Positions 1-8,815 of a stretch of 64,000 nucleotides of DNA are shown here, piece by piece; within the stretch, counting starts at the first letter, position 1, and each line of letters starts with the position of its first letter. Origin of the DNA: Opitutus sp. ER46. Lineage in GTDB: Bacteria > Verrucomicrobiota > Verrucomicrobiia > Opitutales > Opitutaceae. The notes below the pieces were generated by a model that was not told the DNA's origin, did no database searches, and saw only the letters and a list, made by a program, of their open reading frames with translations. The position numbers and the translations under genes were made by a program. The stretch is taken from assembly GCF_003054705.1 (NCBI RefSeq), contig NZ_QAYX01000021.1, positions 434,001 through 498,000 of the forward strand, written 5' to 3'.

Positions 1-1293
1 GGCTCCTTCTGGATCGCGTCCACGCAGGCGGTCGGCGAACTCACCGCGGATCTCGCCGTCGGCGCGACAGCAATTCCGACGGCCCAGCCGATGGCCATCA
101 AGGTGGGCGACACGCTCGCGCTTTGCACCACCGGCCGCGCGCCCGAGCTGGTTCGCGTGCAGTCGATCGTCGCCGGCGTGCCGCAACTCGCGGCTCCGAT
201 CTCGATCGCGCATCCCAGGGCATGGACGATCGTCGCTCCGGCGATCCTCGCGCGGCACACCGACAGCGAGCCCACGATCAAACTGGCGCAGTCGGGCGAT
301 GGCTGGATCGGCGGCACCACGCTCGCATTTCGTGAGGTAGCCTCCGAGTACGCCGCGACCGACGGCGAGGTCCGCGGGGTGACTCTCGGCCGGTTGGCTC
401 CCTGGGCGTGGCTCGCCGAGATCGAGCTGGATTACGCCGGAGCGCTGCAGACCTGGTACGTGACCAACTTCGAGAGCGGTGTGACGACGCCCGGCGGGCA
501 GGTCTGGGAGTACCACGACTTTTCCTTCTCGGATACGACCGAGAGCGTCGATCTCGAGGACGACTCCTGCACGCTCAAGATTCGGTGGTGGGACGGATGC
601 CCCTGGGAAAACTGGCTGCCAGGAAAGCTCGCGGCTACGGGACGCCTTCGCATCAAGCGCGCAGCGGTCGCGGCCGACGGATCGGTTGGAGCGCCTGAGA
701 GTTTCTGGTCTGGCATCCTGTCGACGCCGCAACGCGAGGGGCCGATGCTGTCCGTCAAGGTTGCTGGCGCGAACTCGATGTTCAGCCGGCGCACTCCGCG
801 TGCCCTTATGGAGCCTGTGTGCTGGAAGCAGCACTACGGCGTCGAGTGTGGCCTCGTGCTCAGTGAGTGGGAGCACAACGCGACCGTGACGGCCGTCGCC
901 GGCCTGCAGGTGACCGTCAACGCGCTTGCCCGCAAGGACGGCGGTGCGACGCATCCCGGCTTCGCGTTCCAGGACTGGTTCGCGCTTGGTTGGGCGCAGC
1001 GGGTTGACGCTTCCGGCCGGCCGGTGCGCGCCGAGGTGATCGCGTCGACGGGGCTCGCCGGCGGCTCGATCACGCTGACGCTCGGTCGCTCACTCGGCTG
1101 TGCGGTCGGCGACGTGATCGTCTTGGCTCCTGGCTGCGATCGCTCGCACGACACGTGCTACGTTTACGACGCGACGAACAATCCGCGCGGAAAGTTCAAC
1201 AACCTGAACTCATTTGGTGGGAGCCATGAAATGCCGGCGGTGAGCCCCAATTTCAAGGTGCCGAACACGTCGCCGAACTCCGCGAAGAAATGA
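1..1293 (+). CDS. Phage tail protein, DUF2163/BR0599 type (5' partial)
   Basis: The frame is open from the first base, so the true start lies upstream and 430 codons are visible. The C-terminal third has the cysteine-rich pattern of the phage BR0599 family: a cysteine beside YGVEC, then GCDRSHDTCYVYD, then a glycine/asparagine-rich NSFGGSHEMP end. In related phages and gene transfer agents this protein belongs to the distal tail or baseplate and sits just before a tail-associated peptidase, which is also the order here. Its stop overlaps the next gene's start by four bases (ATGA), which suggests translational coupling. Base composition resembles the host, so this is an adapted prophage or old insertion. 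The family assignment comes from motif pattern and gene order and was not searched. Confidence 0.75.
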   Translation, partial: GSFWIASTQAVGELTADLAVGATAIPTAQPMAIKVGDTLALCTTGRAPELVRVQSIVAGVPQLAAPISIAHPRAWTIVAPAILARHTDSEPTIKLAQSGDGWIGGTTLAFREVASEYAATDGEVRGVTLGRLAPWAWLAEIELDYAGALQTWYVTNFESGVTTPGGQVWEYHDFSFSDTTESVDLEDDSCTLKIRWWDGCPWENWLPGKLAATGRLRIKRAAVAADGSVGAPESFWSGILSTPQREGPMLSVKVAGANSMFSRRTPRALMEPVCWKQHYGVECGLVLSEWEHNATVTAVAGLQVTVNALARKDGGATHPGFAFQDWFALGWAQRVDASGRPVRAEVIASTGLAGGSITLTLGRSLGCAVGDVIVLAPGCDRSHDTCYVYDATNNPRGKFNNLNSFGGSHEMPAVSPNFKVPNTSPNSAKK

Positions 1294-1757
1294 TCACCGC
1301 CGCCCAGATCCGCGCGCTCGAGTCCGCTGCCGAGTCATGGCGAGACACGCCGTTCTGCGAAGGCGCTCCCGTCAAGGGCGCGGGGGCCTCGTGTCATCAC
1401 GCCGTGGCAGAGATCTATTTCGAGTCCGGCCTTCTCGAGAGGACGCCCATTCCGAATGGCCCATCGCATTGGAGCCCGGCAAATCCGAACAGCCTGATCG
1501 TCGAGTGGGTCGAGAGCAGCGGCCTCTTCGTGCGCGTCGGCGAGGGGCTCAAGGGCCGCGAGTTGAGCCGACTGGCGCGGCCCGGCGACATGCTTGGTTT
1601 TCGGATTTGCACAGCGATTCACCACGCCGCGATCCGGCTCGGGGGCCAGCGGATCGTCCACAGTGTGATGGGGCACGGCGTGAAGATCCCGCCGTCGATC
1701 CCGTTCGAGTGGGAGCATCGGCTCGAAGCCATTTGGCGCATCAAGGCGCTTGCCTGA
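1290..1757 (+). CDS. Phage tail-associated NlpC/P60-like cysteine peptidase
   Basis: A 155-residue protein encoded directly after the BR0599-type tail gene. This is the usual place for the phage NlpC/P60 peptidase, which cleaves peptidoglycan stem peptides during DNA entry. The likely nucleophile is the cysteine in GAGASCHHAVAEIY near residue 35. A second block, HHAAIRLG near residue 110, carries the candidate catalytic histidine in the usual strand context after GDMLGF. The length fits the phage single-domain version. The start ATG overlaps the upstream stop. The cysteine motif is less canonical than the usual D-C-W/S-G-L, so the enzyme may have diverged in specificity. Family membership is inferred from motif spacing and context. 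Confidence 0.68.
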   Translation: MITAAQIRALESAAESWRDTPFCEGAPVKGAGASCHHAVAEIYFESGLLERTPIPNGPSHWSPANPNSLIVEWVESSGLFVRVGEGLKGRELSRLARPGDMLGFRICTAIHHAAIRLGGQRIVHSVMGHGVKIPPSIPFEWEHRLEAIWRIKALA

Positions 1758-1759
1758 CC

Positions 1760-1948
1760 ATGTCCACCAGTCGCGAAACCACCGAGATCAAGCTGACGCC
1801 GTTCCAATCCGAGAACGTCGCCACGAATCAACAGCAGATCCCGATCCCTTATCTGGGCGGCGAACGCGTCGTCGCGATCCGATGGATCACGCCCGCGCTC
1901 GATCACCGCACCAAGCAGGCGGACTCGCAGGGCAAAAAGAGCGGCTGA
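1760..1948 (+). CDS. Short phage tail ORF, possible N-terminal piece of the tail-tip protein
   Basis: This 62-residue ORF starts two bases after the peptidase stop. It contains QIPIPYLGGERVVAIRW, which resembles the opening of many phage tail-tip proteins (a stretch like 'vPYLaGtrkva..Wi'). It ends in a TGA at 1946-1948. The following large tail gene is in the same frame and starts one codon later (TGA-CGT-ATG). It may therefore be a separate small gene, the first part of a gene broken by a nonsense mutation, or the readthrough N-terminus of a 1,171-residue protein. The TGA is followed by C, a context known for leaky termination. No Pfam-level identity can be given by eye. Confidence 0.5.
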   Translation: MSTSRETTEIKLTPFQSENVATNQQQIPIPYLGGERVVAIRWITPALDHRTKQADSQGKKSG

Positions 1949-1951
1949 CGT

Positions 1952-4900
1952 ATGAGCAGCGGAGGCAAATCAGGTTCGAGCCAAAAAACGCTCAACCACT
2001 ATTTCACGATCGCGGGCACGATCTGCCGCGGGCCGCTGGACTGGCTCACCGCCGTCATCTCCAACGGCAACTACATCTGGCAGTGCCCAGGCGACGGACC
2101 GCTCGATCTGATGGCGGACGGCGTGGTCAACTCCGACGGCTACGTCGACCTGACCGGCGGCATTCTCGATCCGAGCCTGCTGATGGAGGGCGGATTCGTG
2201 CATCTTTATCCGCGACGGCCGACGGCAAATCCATCGGCCGCGTTGCCTGGGCATGGCGCGTATCGTGACCGCGCCTACATGGTCGCCCGTCACATCTTCT
2301 TTGGGCAGACCTCGGGCAGCGCGCCGAACGTGCTCGTCATTGGTGGGCATATTCCGCGCGTGCCGACGTCGATCGTGGCAGCGGCCGACAACATCGCCGA
2401 CGATCGTCAGATCAACCCGATCGCATTCCTCGCCGAGTATATGCTGGACGAGGGTGGCGGGGCGATGACCGAGCAGGAGTTGGACGCGCCGAGCTGGCTG
2501 GCGTCTGCGCACTGGTGCGCGCAGGACCAGGCGCATCGGGATTACTGCTTCGTTTCGCCGCTGATCTCGGAGCAGATGGCAACCCGAGACGTCGTCCGGA
2601 GATTGCTCGGGCCCGTCAACGGATTTCTCCGGCGGACGCGCGAGGGGAAACTCGGGTGCTATATCTACGAGTGGGGAGTGGATCCCGGCGCGCTGCTCAC
2701 GCTCGATGCGCGGCACTGGTCCAAGGCGCCGAAGTTCACCGACGGCGACTGGAAGGATATCCCGACCGAGTACGCGGTATCTTTCACCGATCGTGCCTAC
2801 GAATTTCAGGAAAATACCGTCGTCGTTTCGAATCAGCGCGCGGAGCGGATTCGGCAGACCACAGATCAGGCAAAGCTCGATCGCGTCGACGTGACCCGCG
2901 CGAAGCAGGCGTTTGCGCATGGGCTCGAGTTCCAGCGGCGGAAGGGTTCGGCGCCGGGAACCGCCACGCTCTACGTCAGAGGCCCGATCGTCGCGGCCGT
3001 GCAGCCGGGCGACAAGATCAAGGTTGACACGGATCCCGAGCCGGGCGGGGCAGGAGCGGCCCAGCTCGCCCGTGTGGACAAAATCAAGCGCAACCAGGGT
3101 GACGAGACCGTCCTCGAGGTGACGCTCGATCCTCTCGTGCCGGCATCGGCGTACACGCCCGCCTGGGTGTCGCCATTGCCCGAAGAGCTGTTTGCCGGCG
3201 CGAAGCAGACCTCGCCGTCGATTGCGCACTTTCAGCCGATTCCGCTCCCGGTCGATTACTTCGGCTGGCCTCCGGCAGTGGGCTTTCTCGCCACGCGGCC
3301 GAGCCCGCAGGTTTCGGGCTTCAACGCCTACTTCACTAGCGCTGCGCTGCAGCCGTACACCAAGCTCGGCTCGCAGTTCGGCTTTTCAGCGCGGTGCCAG
3401 CTCGTGACTGGAGTCGCTGCAGGGACGGGCACGCTGCGTTTGCAGCTACTCGACGGCGCATCTGGGCCCGATGCGTACTTAGCGGCCGAGACGCCCGGCG
3501 GTAACGCGGCAGACGCCCAGGACAACCGTCTCGTGGCCGTGCTGCTCGCTCTCGATGGGAGCGGGCGGGTGGCGCTCGACGCGGCTGGCCAGCCGACGAT
3601 GGAGTTTGCGTCGATCATTCAACGCAGTGCGATCACGGCCGACACGCACGACTACACCGTCTATCGCGGCCGCTGTGGTCTCACGGCAAAGGCGTGGGCG
3701 GCCGGCGCCGTCGCGTGGATCGTGCCCATCGCCAACCTCGTCGAGTGGCGGCACGATTTGTTCGAGTCGATGTTCGGCCAGCCGGCGTATTTTCGGCTGG
3801 GATCATTTACCTCAGCGGCTGTCGACGAAACCAATCCGCTTCCTCAGCGAGATCTCGTCTGGCCGTCTATCCCGGTGCCCAACTCGCTCACGGCCGCCAA
3901 CGGCACGGGCAAGGCGGTCGACCTGGACTGGACGTTCTCGTCCGAGACCAGCTTCAGCGGCGAGTATGGCGTCTATCGCGCGACTGGGCCCGGCTACTCG
4001 GACTGGGCCAAAATCGGCGAGACGAGCGCCTCGCGCTTTACCGATCATCGGGTGACGCTCGGGGTCTCGTACCAGTACAAGATCGCGGCAATCACGCCAG
4101 GAGAGCAGGCGTCGGCCTACAGCAACGTCGTGACGATCACGGTCGCTGCCGTGGCGGGATCTGACATCGACCTCACTCCGCCCAACGATCCCGGCACGCC
4201 CACGCTCGTAGGCTCCGGGACGTACCTGGACGACGTCGGTGGCGTGCATTCGTACTTGTTGATTCGAGTGCCGGCGCTGCCGGCCGCCGGCGGCGGCAAG
4301 GTCGCGGCTACCCTGCAGGAGCTGCGCTGGCGGATCTCCGGCACTGGCGCGACGGGCTGGACCATCCAGGACCAGCCCCAGAATGCCGGCGGCACGAAGG
4401 ACGTGCGGATCGACGATCTGCCGCCTGCCTCGCAGATCGAGGTCGAGCTGCAGTCCTACAGCCGTTTTGACGTGGCCTCCACGACCGCGGTGACGGCGGC
4501 CGGGTCGCCGTTTACCGCTCCTGTCCGCACGACGGTACCGACGGCGCCATCGACGGCATCGTTGGCCGCCGATTCGACGGCTCCGGCGGTCAAGGGCGAC
4601 CTTTCCGGCATGATGTTCGGAAGCCGCGTCACGGTCACAATCCCAGGCGACAAGGATATCTGCCTCCTCGAGGTCAAAGCCACGTTCTCCAATACCGACT
4701 CGGCCATCGACTACACATGGTTTGATTACGTGTCCGCTGCCGGGCTGATGACGCGGGCGGTTCGCCCAGGCCAAACCGTCTCGCTCTCCATCTACAACGG
4801 ATTCGCCTCCCCAGGGTGGGTCCGAGCGCGGGTGCGCAACACTTCTGGGGTGGCGTCCAACTGGCTCTACATCGGCAACGCCAACGGCTACGCGACGATG

Positions 4901-5275
4901 GCGCTGGGTGACGTGGCACTCCAGGCGTCGGGCAACATGCGCTCGAGCGGGATCGCAATTGCTTCGGCCGGCGCGTCGTCGGCCAAGAAGGTGGTGACCC
5001 GTTACACGCTCGACACCGACGCGTGCCCGACGCTCGTGGGCGGATCCGCGGAAGAGATCGTGAACATCTCGCTTAGCGGGCGTGGATTCACGACGCAGCC
5101 GGACACCGTGTCCGGGTTGAGCGTGGGCTTTCCGCCGGGCCTCGCAGCCCGATACGACTGGGATGCCGCCGGCAACAGCTCGACCAATGCGGTCGTTAAA
5201 ATTCGCAATGAGCTAGGCGGCGTCGTCCCCGCAGGCCCGATCCGTCTCATGGGCGAGTTCGTGGAAAACTACTGA
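1952..5275 (+). CDS. Phage tail-tip / host-specificity (J-like) protein with a fibronectin III domain
   Basis: An 1,107-residue protein, the largest in the phage segment, in the position of the central tail hub and receptor-binding protein. The N-terminus (TIAGTICRGPLDWL, then VISNGNYIW) and the later VARHIFFGQ and GGHIPR blocks match the opening layout of siphophage tail-tip proteins. Around residues 645-735, LDWTFSSETSFSGEYGVYR through SYQYKIAAITPGEQ reads as a fibronectin type III fold, common in tail fibres that contact glycans. The rest is beta-rich and low in cysteine, as in fibre modules. The start ATG has only a weak AAGAG about ten bases upstream, and the preceding short ORF is in the same frame. 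Host range would be set mainly by the C-terminal third. Confidence 0.72.
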   Translation: MSSGGKSGSSQKTLNHYFTIAGTICRGPLDWLTAVISNGNYIWQCPGDGPLDLMADGVVNSDGYVDLTGGILDPSLLMEGGFVHLYPRRPTANPSAALPGHGAYRDRAYMVARHIFFGQTSGSAPNVLVIGGHIPRVPTSIVAAADNIADDRQINPIAFLAEYMLDEGGGAMTEQELDAPSWLASAHWCAQDQAHRDYCFVSPLISEQMATRDVVRRLLGPVNGFLRRTREGKLGCYIYEWGVDPGALLTLDARHWSKAPKFTDGDWKDIPTEYAVSFTDRAYEFQENTVVVSNQRAERIRQTTDQAKLDRVDVTRAKQAFAHGLEFQRRKGSAPGTATLYVRGPIVAAVQPGDKIKVDTDPEPGGAGAAQLARVDKIKRNQGDETVLEVTLDPLVPASAYTPAWVSPLPEELFAGAKQTSPSIAHFQPIPLPVDYFGWPPAVGFLATRPSPQVSGFNAYFTSAALQPYTKLGSQFGFSARCQLVTGVAAGTGTLRLQLLDGASGPDAYLAAETPGGNAADAQDNRLVAVLLALDGSGRVALDAAGQPTMEFASIIQRSAITADTHDYTVYRGRCGLTAKAWAAGAVAWIVPIANLVEWRHDLFESMFGQPAYFRLGSFTSAAVDETNPLPQRDLVWPSIPVPNSLTAANGTGKAVDLDWTFSSETSFSGEYGVYRATGPGYSDWAKIGETSASRFTDHRVTLGVSYQYKIAAITPGEQASAYSNVVTITVAAVAGSDIDLTPPNDPGTPTLVGSGTYLDDVGGVHSYLLIRVPALPAAGGGKVAATLQELRWRISGTGATGWTIQDQPQNAGGTKDVRIDDLPPASQIEVELQSYSRFDVASTTAVTAAGSPFTAPVRTTVPTAPSTASLAADSTAPAVKGDLSGMMFGSRVTVTIPGDKDICLLEVKATFSNTDSAIDYTWFDYVSAAGLMTRAVRPGQTVSLSIYNGFASPGWVRARVRNTSGVASNWLYIGNANGYATMALGDVALQASGNMRSSGIAIASAGASSAKKVVTRYTLDTDACPTLVGGSAEEIVNISLSGRGFTTQPDTVSGLSVGFPPGLAARYDWDAAGNSSTNAVVKIRNELGGVVPAGPIRLMGEFVENY

Positions 5276-5279
5276 CACC

Positions 5280-5633
5280 ATGGCCCTCCAAAAATCCATC
5301 ACGCTGCCCAACGGCGCCACCGGCGACTACATCCACATCTCTGAGTACGCTCGCGACGTCGATAACCGCTACGTCTCCTGCCACCTCAACCTTTTCACCT
5401 CGGCCGCTCACTACGCCAGCCAGCCGGCGCCCAAGCAGCCGATCTGCCTGATCGCCAAGTTGCGCCTCTCCGGCGCCAAGTATGACGCCTATCTGTCCAC
5501 CGCGGCGCTCGCGGCCGTGGCTGACACCGAGGACGCGGTTCGCGCCCAGCTCTACGTGGCCGCCAAGGTGGAGCCCCTGATCGCCGGGGGAGGCCTTCAG
5601 TCGATCTCGCTGGTCGACGCGCTGGACGTCTAG
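5280..5633 (+). CDS. Small phage-end protein of unknown function
   Basis: A 117-residue protein starting four bases after the tail-tip stop and clearly in the same operon. It has no signal peptide, membrane segment or motif I recognise. It is moderately hydrophobic with an Ala-rich C-terminal half (STAALAAVADTEDAV). Its position directly behind the tail-tip gene suggests a tail accessory or fibre-assembly role, but that is context only. Its TAG stop codon at 5631-5633 is made of the TA target duplication plus the first base of the IS630 element. The far side of the element also reads TAG, so the protein end is unchanged by the insertion. Confidence 0.6.
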   Translation: MALQKSITLPNGATGDYIHISEYARDVDNRYVSCHLNLFTSAAHYASQPAPKQPICLIAKLRLSGAKYDAYLSTAALAAVADTEDAVRAQLYVAAKVEPLIAGGGLQSISLVDALDV

Positions 5634-5658
5634 AGCCGTTTAAATAAAGCTGTAGCCG
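5633..5658. repeat. IS630 left terminal inverted repeat
   Basis: 26-bp end: 15 matching bases (GAGCCGTTTAAATAA), three mismatches, then TGTAGCCG. It is the inverse of 6608-6633. The transposase stop codon lies inside this repeat. Confidence 0.92.
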
Positions 5659-6577
5659 CAATGGGCAAACCAGTTCATGGTATCCGCGGCGGTAACCTCC
5701 TTCGTTGCTGCCGCGATTGCCTTCAGCAGGTCCGGAAGCGTCCGTGCTTCAGCCCGTCGTAGCAGCGCCTTGATCTTGCTCCACATCAGCTCGATGGGAT
5801 TGAGGTCAGGCGAGTAGGCCGGCAAGAACCGGACGGTTGCGCCCGTTGCAGTGATCAAGGCGCAGGTCTCGGCGCTTTTGTGCGGCGCCAGGTTGTCCAG
5901 CACCACAATGTCACCGGAGCGCAGGGTGGGCACGAGCACCGTGCGCACGTAATCTCGGAAGGTCTGCGTGTTCGTCGCTCCGTCGATCGTCGTGCAAGCA
6001 GTGGATCCGTCCAAGCGAACCGCCCCGATGATCGTGGTGCTTCGCCAGTGGCCATGCGGACACGATGCCACCAGACGTTTCCCTCGCGGCGCACGGCCCC
6101 GCAGTCGCGTCATGTTTGTTTTCGCCGCTGACTCGTCGATGAAGACGAGCCGAGCCGGGTCGAAGCCGCCCTGCTGGCGCCGCCACTGACGCCGCGCTCG
6201 GGCAATATCGGGCCGGTCCTGCTCTGCTGCATGAAGCGTCTTTTTTTATATGTCAGATCCATTGCCGCCAGGGCGTAATGAATGGCCGGCAACGTGCAGC
6301 TCAGACCAACGCAGGATCGCAACTCCGCCAAGGTACGATCCGGTTTCTCGGCAACCAACTCGCGCAGCCGTTTCCGATGCTCGGGCGTTATCCGCGGCTT
6401 CCGGCCGCAGCGATGGTGCTGAGGCCGGATATCGCCACAACGCCGACGCTGTTGCAGCAGCTTCTTCACCATAGCCTCCGAAACGCGGAAGCGCTGCGCC
6501 ACTTCCGCTCGGGTGACGTCCCCCACGTCGTAGGCAGCCACGATTCGTTCGCGCAGATCCACGGAGAGCGTTTTCAC
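5640..6577 (-). CDS. IS630-family transposase, two frames joined by -1 slippage
   Basis: The first frame (6577 down to a stop at 6110) encodes an N-terminal helix-turn-helix half: DLRERIVAAYDVGDVTRAEV, then RFRVSEAMVKKLL. The second frame (stop at 5640) carries the DDE catalytic half: LVFIDESAAKTNMTR with the first Asp, then DIVVLDNLAPHKS with the second Asp, then SPDLNPIELMWSKIK with the final Glu. The frames differ by -1. They join at seven consecutive A's on the coding strand (6247 to 6241), where slippage turns KKR into KKKTLHAAEQD, which restores the family sequence. Frameshifting or transcriptional realignment is well known in this family. All catalytic residues are intact. The internal ATG at 6113 could also give a catalytic-half-only product. 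Confidence 0.9.
6241..6247 (-). other. A7 slippage site in the IS630 transposase
   Basis: Seven T's on the plus strand give A7 in the transposase mRNA, at the point where the two protein halves must be joined. Zero frame reads TAT AAA AAA AGA and the productive frame needs AAA AAA AAG ACG. This can be met by a -1 ribosomal slip or by RNA polymerase adding one A. Confidence 0.75.
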
Positions 6578-6607
6578 GCCCGGCAGCCCAGCACAAATCG
6601 CGGAAAC

Positions 6608-6633
6608 CGGCTACACTATTATTTAAACGGCTC
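6608..6633. repeat. IS630 right terminal inverted repeat
   Basis: Reverse complement of the left end with three mismatches in the middle. It lies about 30 bp upstream of the transposase start, where it would also overlap the transposase promoter. Confidence 0.92.
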
Positions 6634-6637
6634 TAGC

Positions 6638-6656
6638 GGGCCCTGTGCAAGGGCCC
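6638..6656. terminator. Hairpin just beyond the IS, former end of the phage operon
   Basis: GGGCCCT-GTGCA-AGGGCCC is a perfect 7-bp GC stem with a 5-base loop. Before the IS inserted it would have begun five bases after the phage ORF stop codon. There is no T-run, so it may terminate weakly or only protect the 3' end. Confidence 0.45.
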
Positions 6657-6765
6657 TGCACTGGTCAGGCAGCCGCGTTGCACGACAGGGGTAAAACGGG
6701 CCGTATTCTCAAACCTCTGTCACAGTTTCCCAAACCCCGCGGCGCGGTACATTGCGCGGAGGCGC

Positions 6766-6858
<93 letters not shown>

Positions 6859-7084
6859 GGGTGCTCGGCCACGACCGCCGAAGCGGCCCTGTCCGTTGGG
6901 CGAACGGCCAAGGAAGGCGGGCGCTCGCGCGCGGTCAACGGTAAATCCTTGTTCCGCGAGATCGCGTTGGGCACGCCCTCAAAGTCGGCGTCCCGGTGCC
7001 GACTGCGCCTGGGGTGGGGGCCGATTCGCCCTGCGGCGGGCCGCGACATTCGCTTTTGCAAATCGCCGGAGCGCCGACATCACG

Positions 7085-8815
7085 GTGGCGCGCGCGGGTC
7101 GCCGCGCGTTTCTCCAAGTGTCCGCACGATCCTTTCTTACCTGGCTCCGGGCCCTGCTCCTGCCTCGGCGGCAGTCGCGTGGCCGCGCGCTGTTTCTGCG
7201 CCCGGCTGCGCTCGCCGCTGGCTCCCTCGTGGCGTGCGTTGTTGGTTCCGGGTGCCAGTACCTCGGCACCGTCGCCCGCGAGGGGCGCTATGCTTTGCGG
7301 CAGCAGCGCAACCCCGAGCAGCGCGTGTACAAACACATGCTCACGCGACAGACGTTCTACGTGTTCGGGGTCATCCGGCCGGAGACCGTGAACGTGCCGG
7401 CAGATTTGCCGCTCGCCGTCGCCGCCATCGCCGCCGGGCCGGTTGCCGGAGAGGTGGTCGACGTGAACCACGTCTCCCGCGCCGAATCCTACTACGGGCT
7501 GAACCTGCCGGACGGCTCCTACCAACTTGTCGTGCTCGCGGATGCGAATCGCGACGGCTTCTACGAACCGGCCGAGGCCATCGCGGTGCGCCCAATCGAT
7601 TTGAGCGAGGACCAGCAGCCGGACCGGGTTTGCGGCGACATTGACCTGGAGTTGCCGCCGAGCGCGCCCCGGTATGTCCCGCCCAAGCCGTTTCGCATCG
7701 CGGTGCCGCGGCGCCGGGAGGCCGCGCTGGCGGAATCGCTCTTCTATCCCAAAGGCAGCATCCGCTCGCTCGACGACCCGATCTTCTCACCGGCCATGGC
7801 CCAACTCGGGTTGTACCGGCCGGCCGCGTTTCTCGAACGCGCGCCGATGATGTTCTACGCCCTCGAGGAGGACAGCTTCCGGGTGCCGGTCGTCTTCGTG
7901 CATGGGATCGGCGGCTCGGCGCGCGATTTCGCGGACATCGTCTCCCGCCTCGACCGCACGTACTACAAGCCATGGTTCTTTCACTACGCGTCGGGCACCG
8001 ATCTGACGCAGCTCAGCGCGATGTTTCATCGGATCTTTCTGTCCGGGAAAGTCGTGCCGCTCGGCCCGATGCCGCTGGTGATCGTGGCGCACAGCATGGG
8101 CGGCCTGGTCGTTCGCGACGCGCTCAACCGATGCACCGGAAAGCCGGGCGAGAACACGGTCGCGTGCCTCGTGACGATTGGGAGCCCGTTTGGCGGGCAC
8201 CCGAGCGCCAAGAGCGCCGCGCACGCCCCGCTGGTCATCCCGTCCTGGGCCGATCTCAACCCCGACAGCGCCTTCATCCGGGATCTCCACCGCCGGCCGC
8301 TGCCGAGCGCGCTCAAATACCACCTGCTCTACACGTTCGCCGATGATCGAACGCTGAAGCTCGGCGAGACCGGCGACGGCGTCGTGCCGCTTGGGAGCCA
8401 GCTCGTCGCCGAGGCCCAGCGCGAGGCCACGGTCCAGTTCGGCTGCAACGCCACGCACACGGGCGTGCTGCAGGACCCGGGGGCGGTCGCGCGCGTCATC
8501 GCGGCGATCGAGGCGGTGAAGTCGCCGCTGCCGGCGGAGCATGTGCGCGAACTGCAGCGCGGCGGCTACGCGCTGCCCCCGGACGAACGCTTCACGTTGA
8601 TGGAAGCGTTCTACGTGCGCAACCTGGGCTGGTACCTGGATGCGCTGGCGAGCGGACGCCTGCAGCCGGCCGATCCATTCCAGCGCGACTTTGTCGCTGC
8701 CTGCCGCGGAGAACGGCGTCCTCGCACCGAGCCCGAAACTGCTTGGCGGAAGCTTAACGAATTCTATCCGGAACGCGCGCGGTTGCTCCGGAGCGTATCC
8801 GGAACCCCACACTGA
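7085..8815 (+). CDS. Secreted/lipoprotein alpha/beta hydrolase (lipase-like)
   Basis: About 576 residues if started at the GTG at 7085. The open frame extends back through the tRNA gene, which cannot be coding, and no in-frame ATG lies between. A hydrophobic stretch ends in VVGSGC, a plausible lipobox, so it is probably an outer-membrane or periplasmic lipoprotein. Residues roughly 90-185 form a beta-rich domain containing DANRDGFYEPAEA, an EF-hand/dockerin-like calcium loop. The C-terminal hydrolase has VFVHGIGGSARDF (oxyanion region), AHSMGG (nucleophile Ser), TGDGVVPL (Asp) and NATHTG (His), as in triacylglycerol lipases and PGAP1-type esterases. Substrate unknown. Start site uncertain; GTG at 7118 is also possible. 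It stands alone before the nuo operon. Confidence 0.75.
   Translation: MARAGRRAFLQVSARSFLTWLRALLLPRRQSRGRALFLRPAALAAGSLVACVVGSGCQYLGTVAREGRYALRQQRNPEQRVYKHMLTRQTFYVFGVIRPETVNVPADLPLAVAAIAAGPVAGEVVDVNHVSRAESYYGLNLPDGSYQLVVLADANRDGFYEPAEAIAVRPIDLSEDQQPDRVCGDIDLELPPSAPRYVPPKPFRIAVPRRREAALAESLFYPKGSIRSLDDPIFSPAMAQLGLYRPAAFLERAPMMFYALEEDSFRVPVVFVHGIGGSARDFADIVSRLDRTYYKPWFFHYASGTDLTQLSAMFHRIFLSGKVVPLGPMPLVIVAHSMGGLVVRDALNRCTGKPGENTVACLVTIGSPFGGHPSAKSAAHAPLVIPSWADLNPDSAFIRDLHRRPLPSALKYHLLYTFADDRTLKLGETGDGVVPLGSQLVAEAQREATVQFGCNATHTGVLQDPGAVARVIAAIEAVKSPLPAEHVRELQRGGYALPPDERFTLMEAFYVRNLGWYLDALASGRLQPADPFQRDFVAACRGERRPRTEPETAWRKLNEFYPERARLLRSVSGTPH

Larger units (their letters stand above)
5633..6633 (-). 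mobile_element. IS630-family insertion sequence, intact, 1,001 bp
   Basis: The element is bounded by inverted ends that begin GAGCCGTTTAAATAA on both sides and is flanked by a TA duplication (5631-5632 and 6634-6635) inside CTAG. TA duplication is diagnostic of the IS630/Tc1/mariner group, and CTAG is a known preferred target for IS630 itself. It carries a two-frame transposase on the minus strand joined by slippage at an A7 run. All expected parts are present and the ends are well matched, so it looks recent and potentially active. It lies between the last phage ORF and a hairpin, and it disrupts no coding sequence. Confidence 0.93.
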
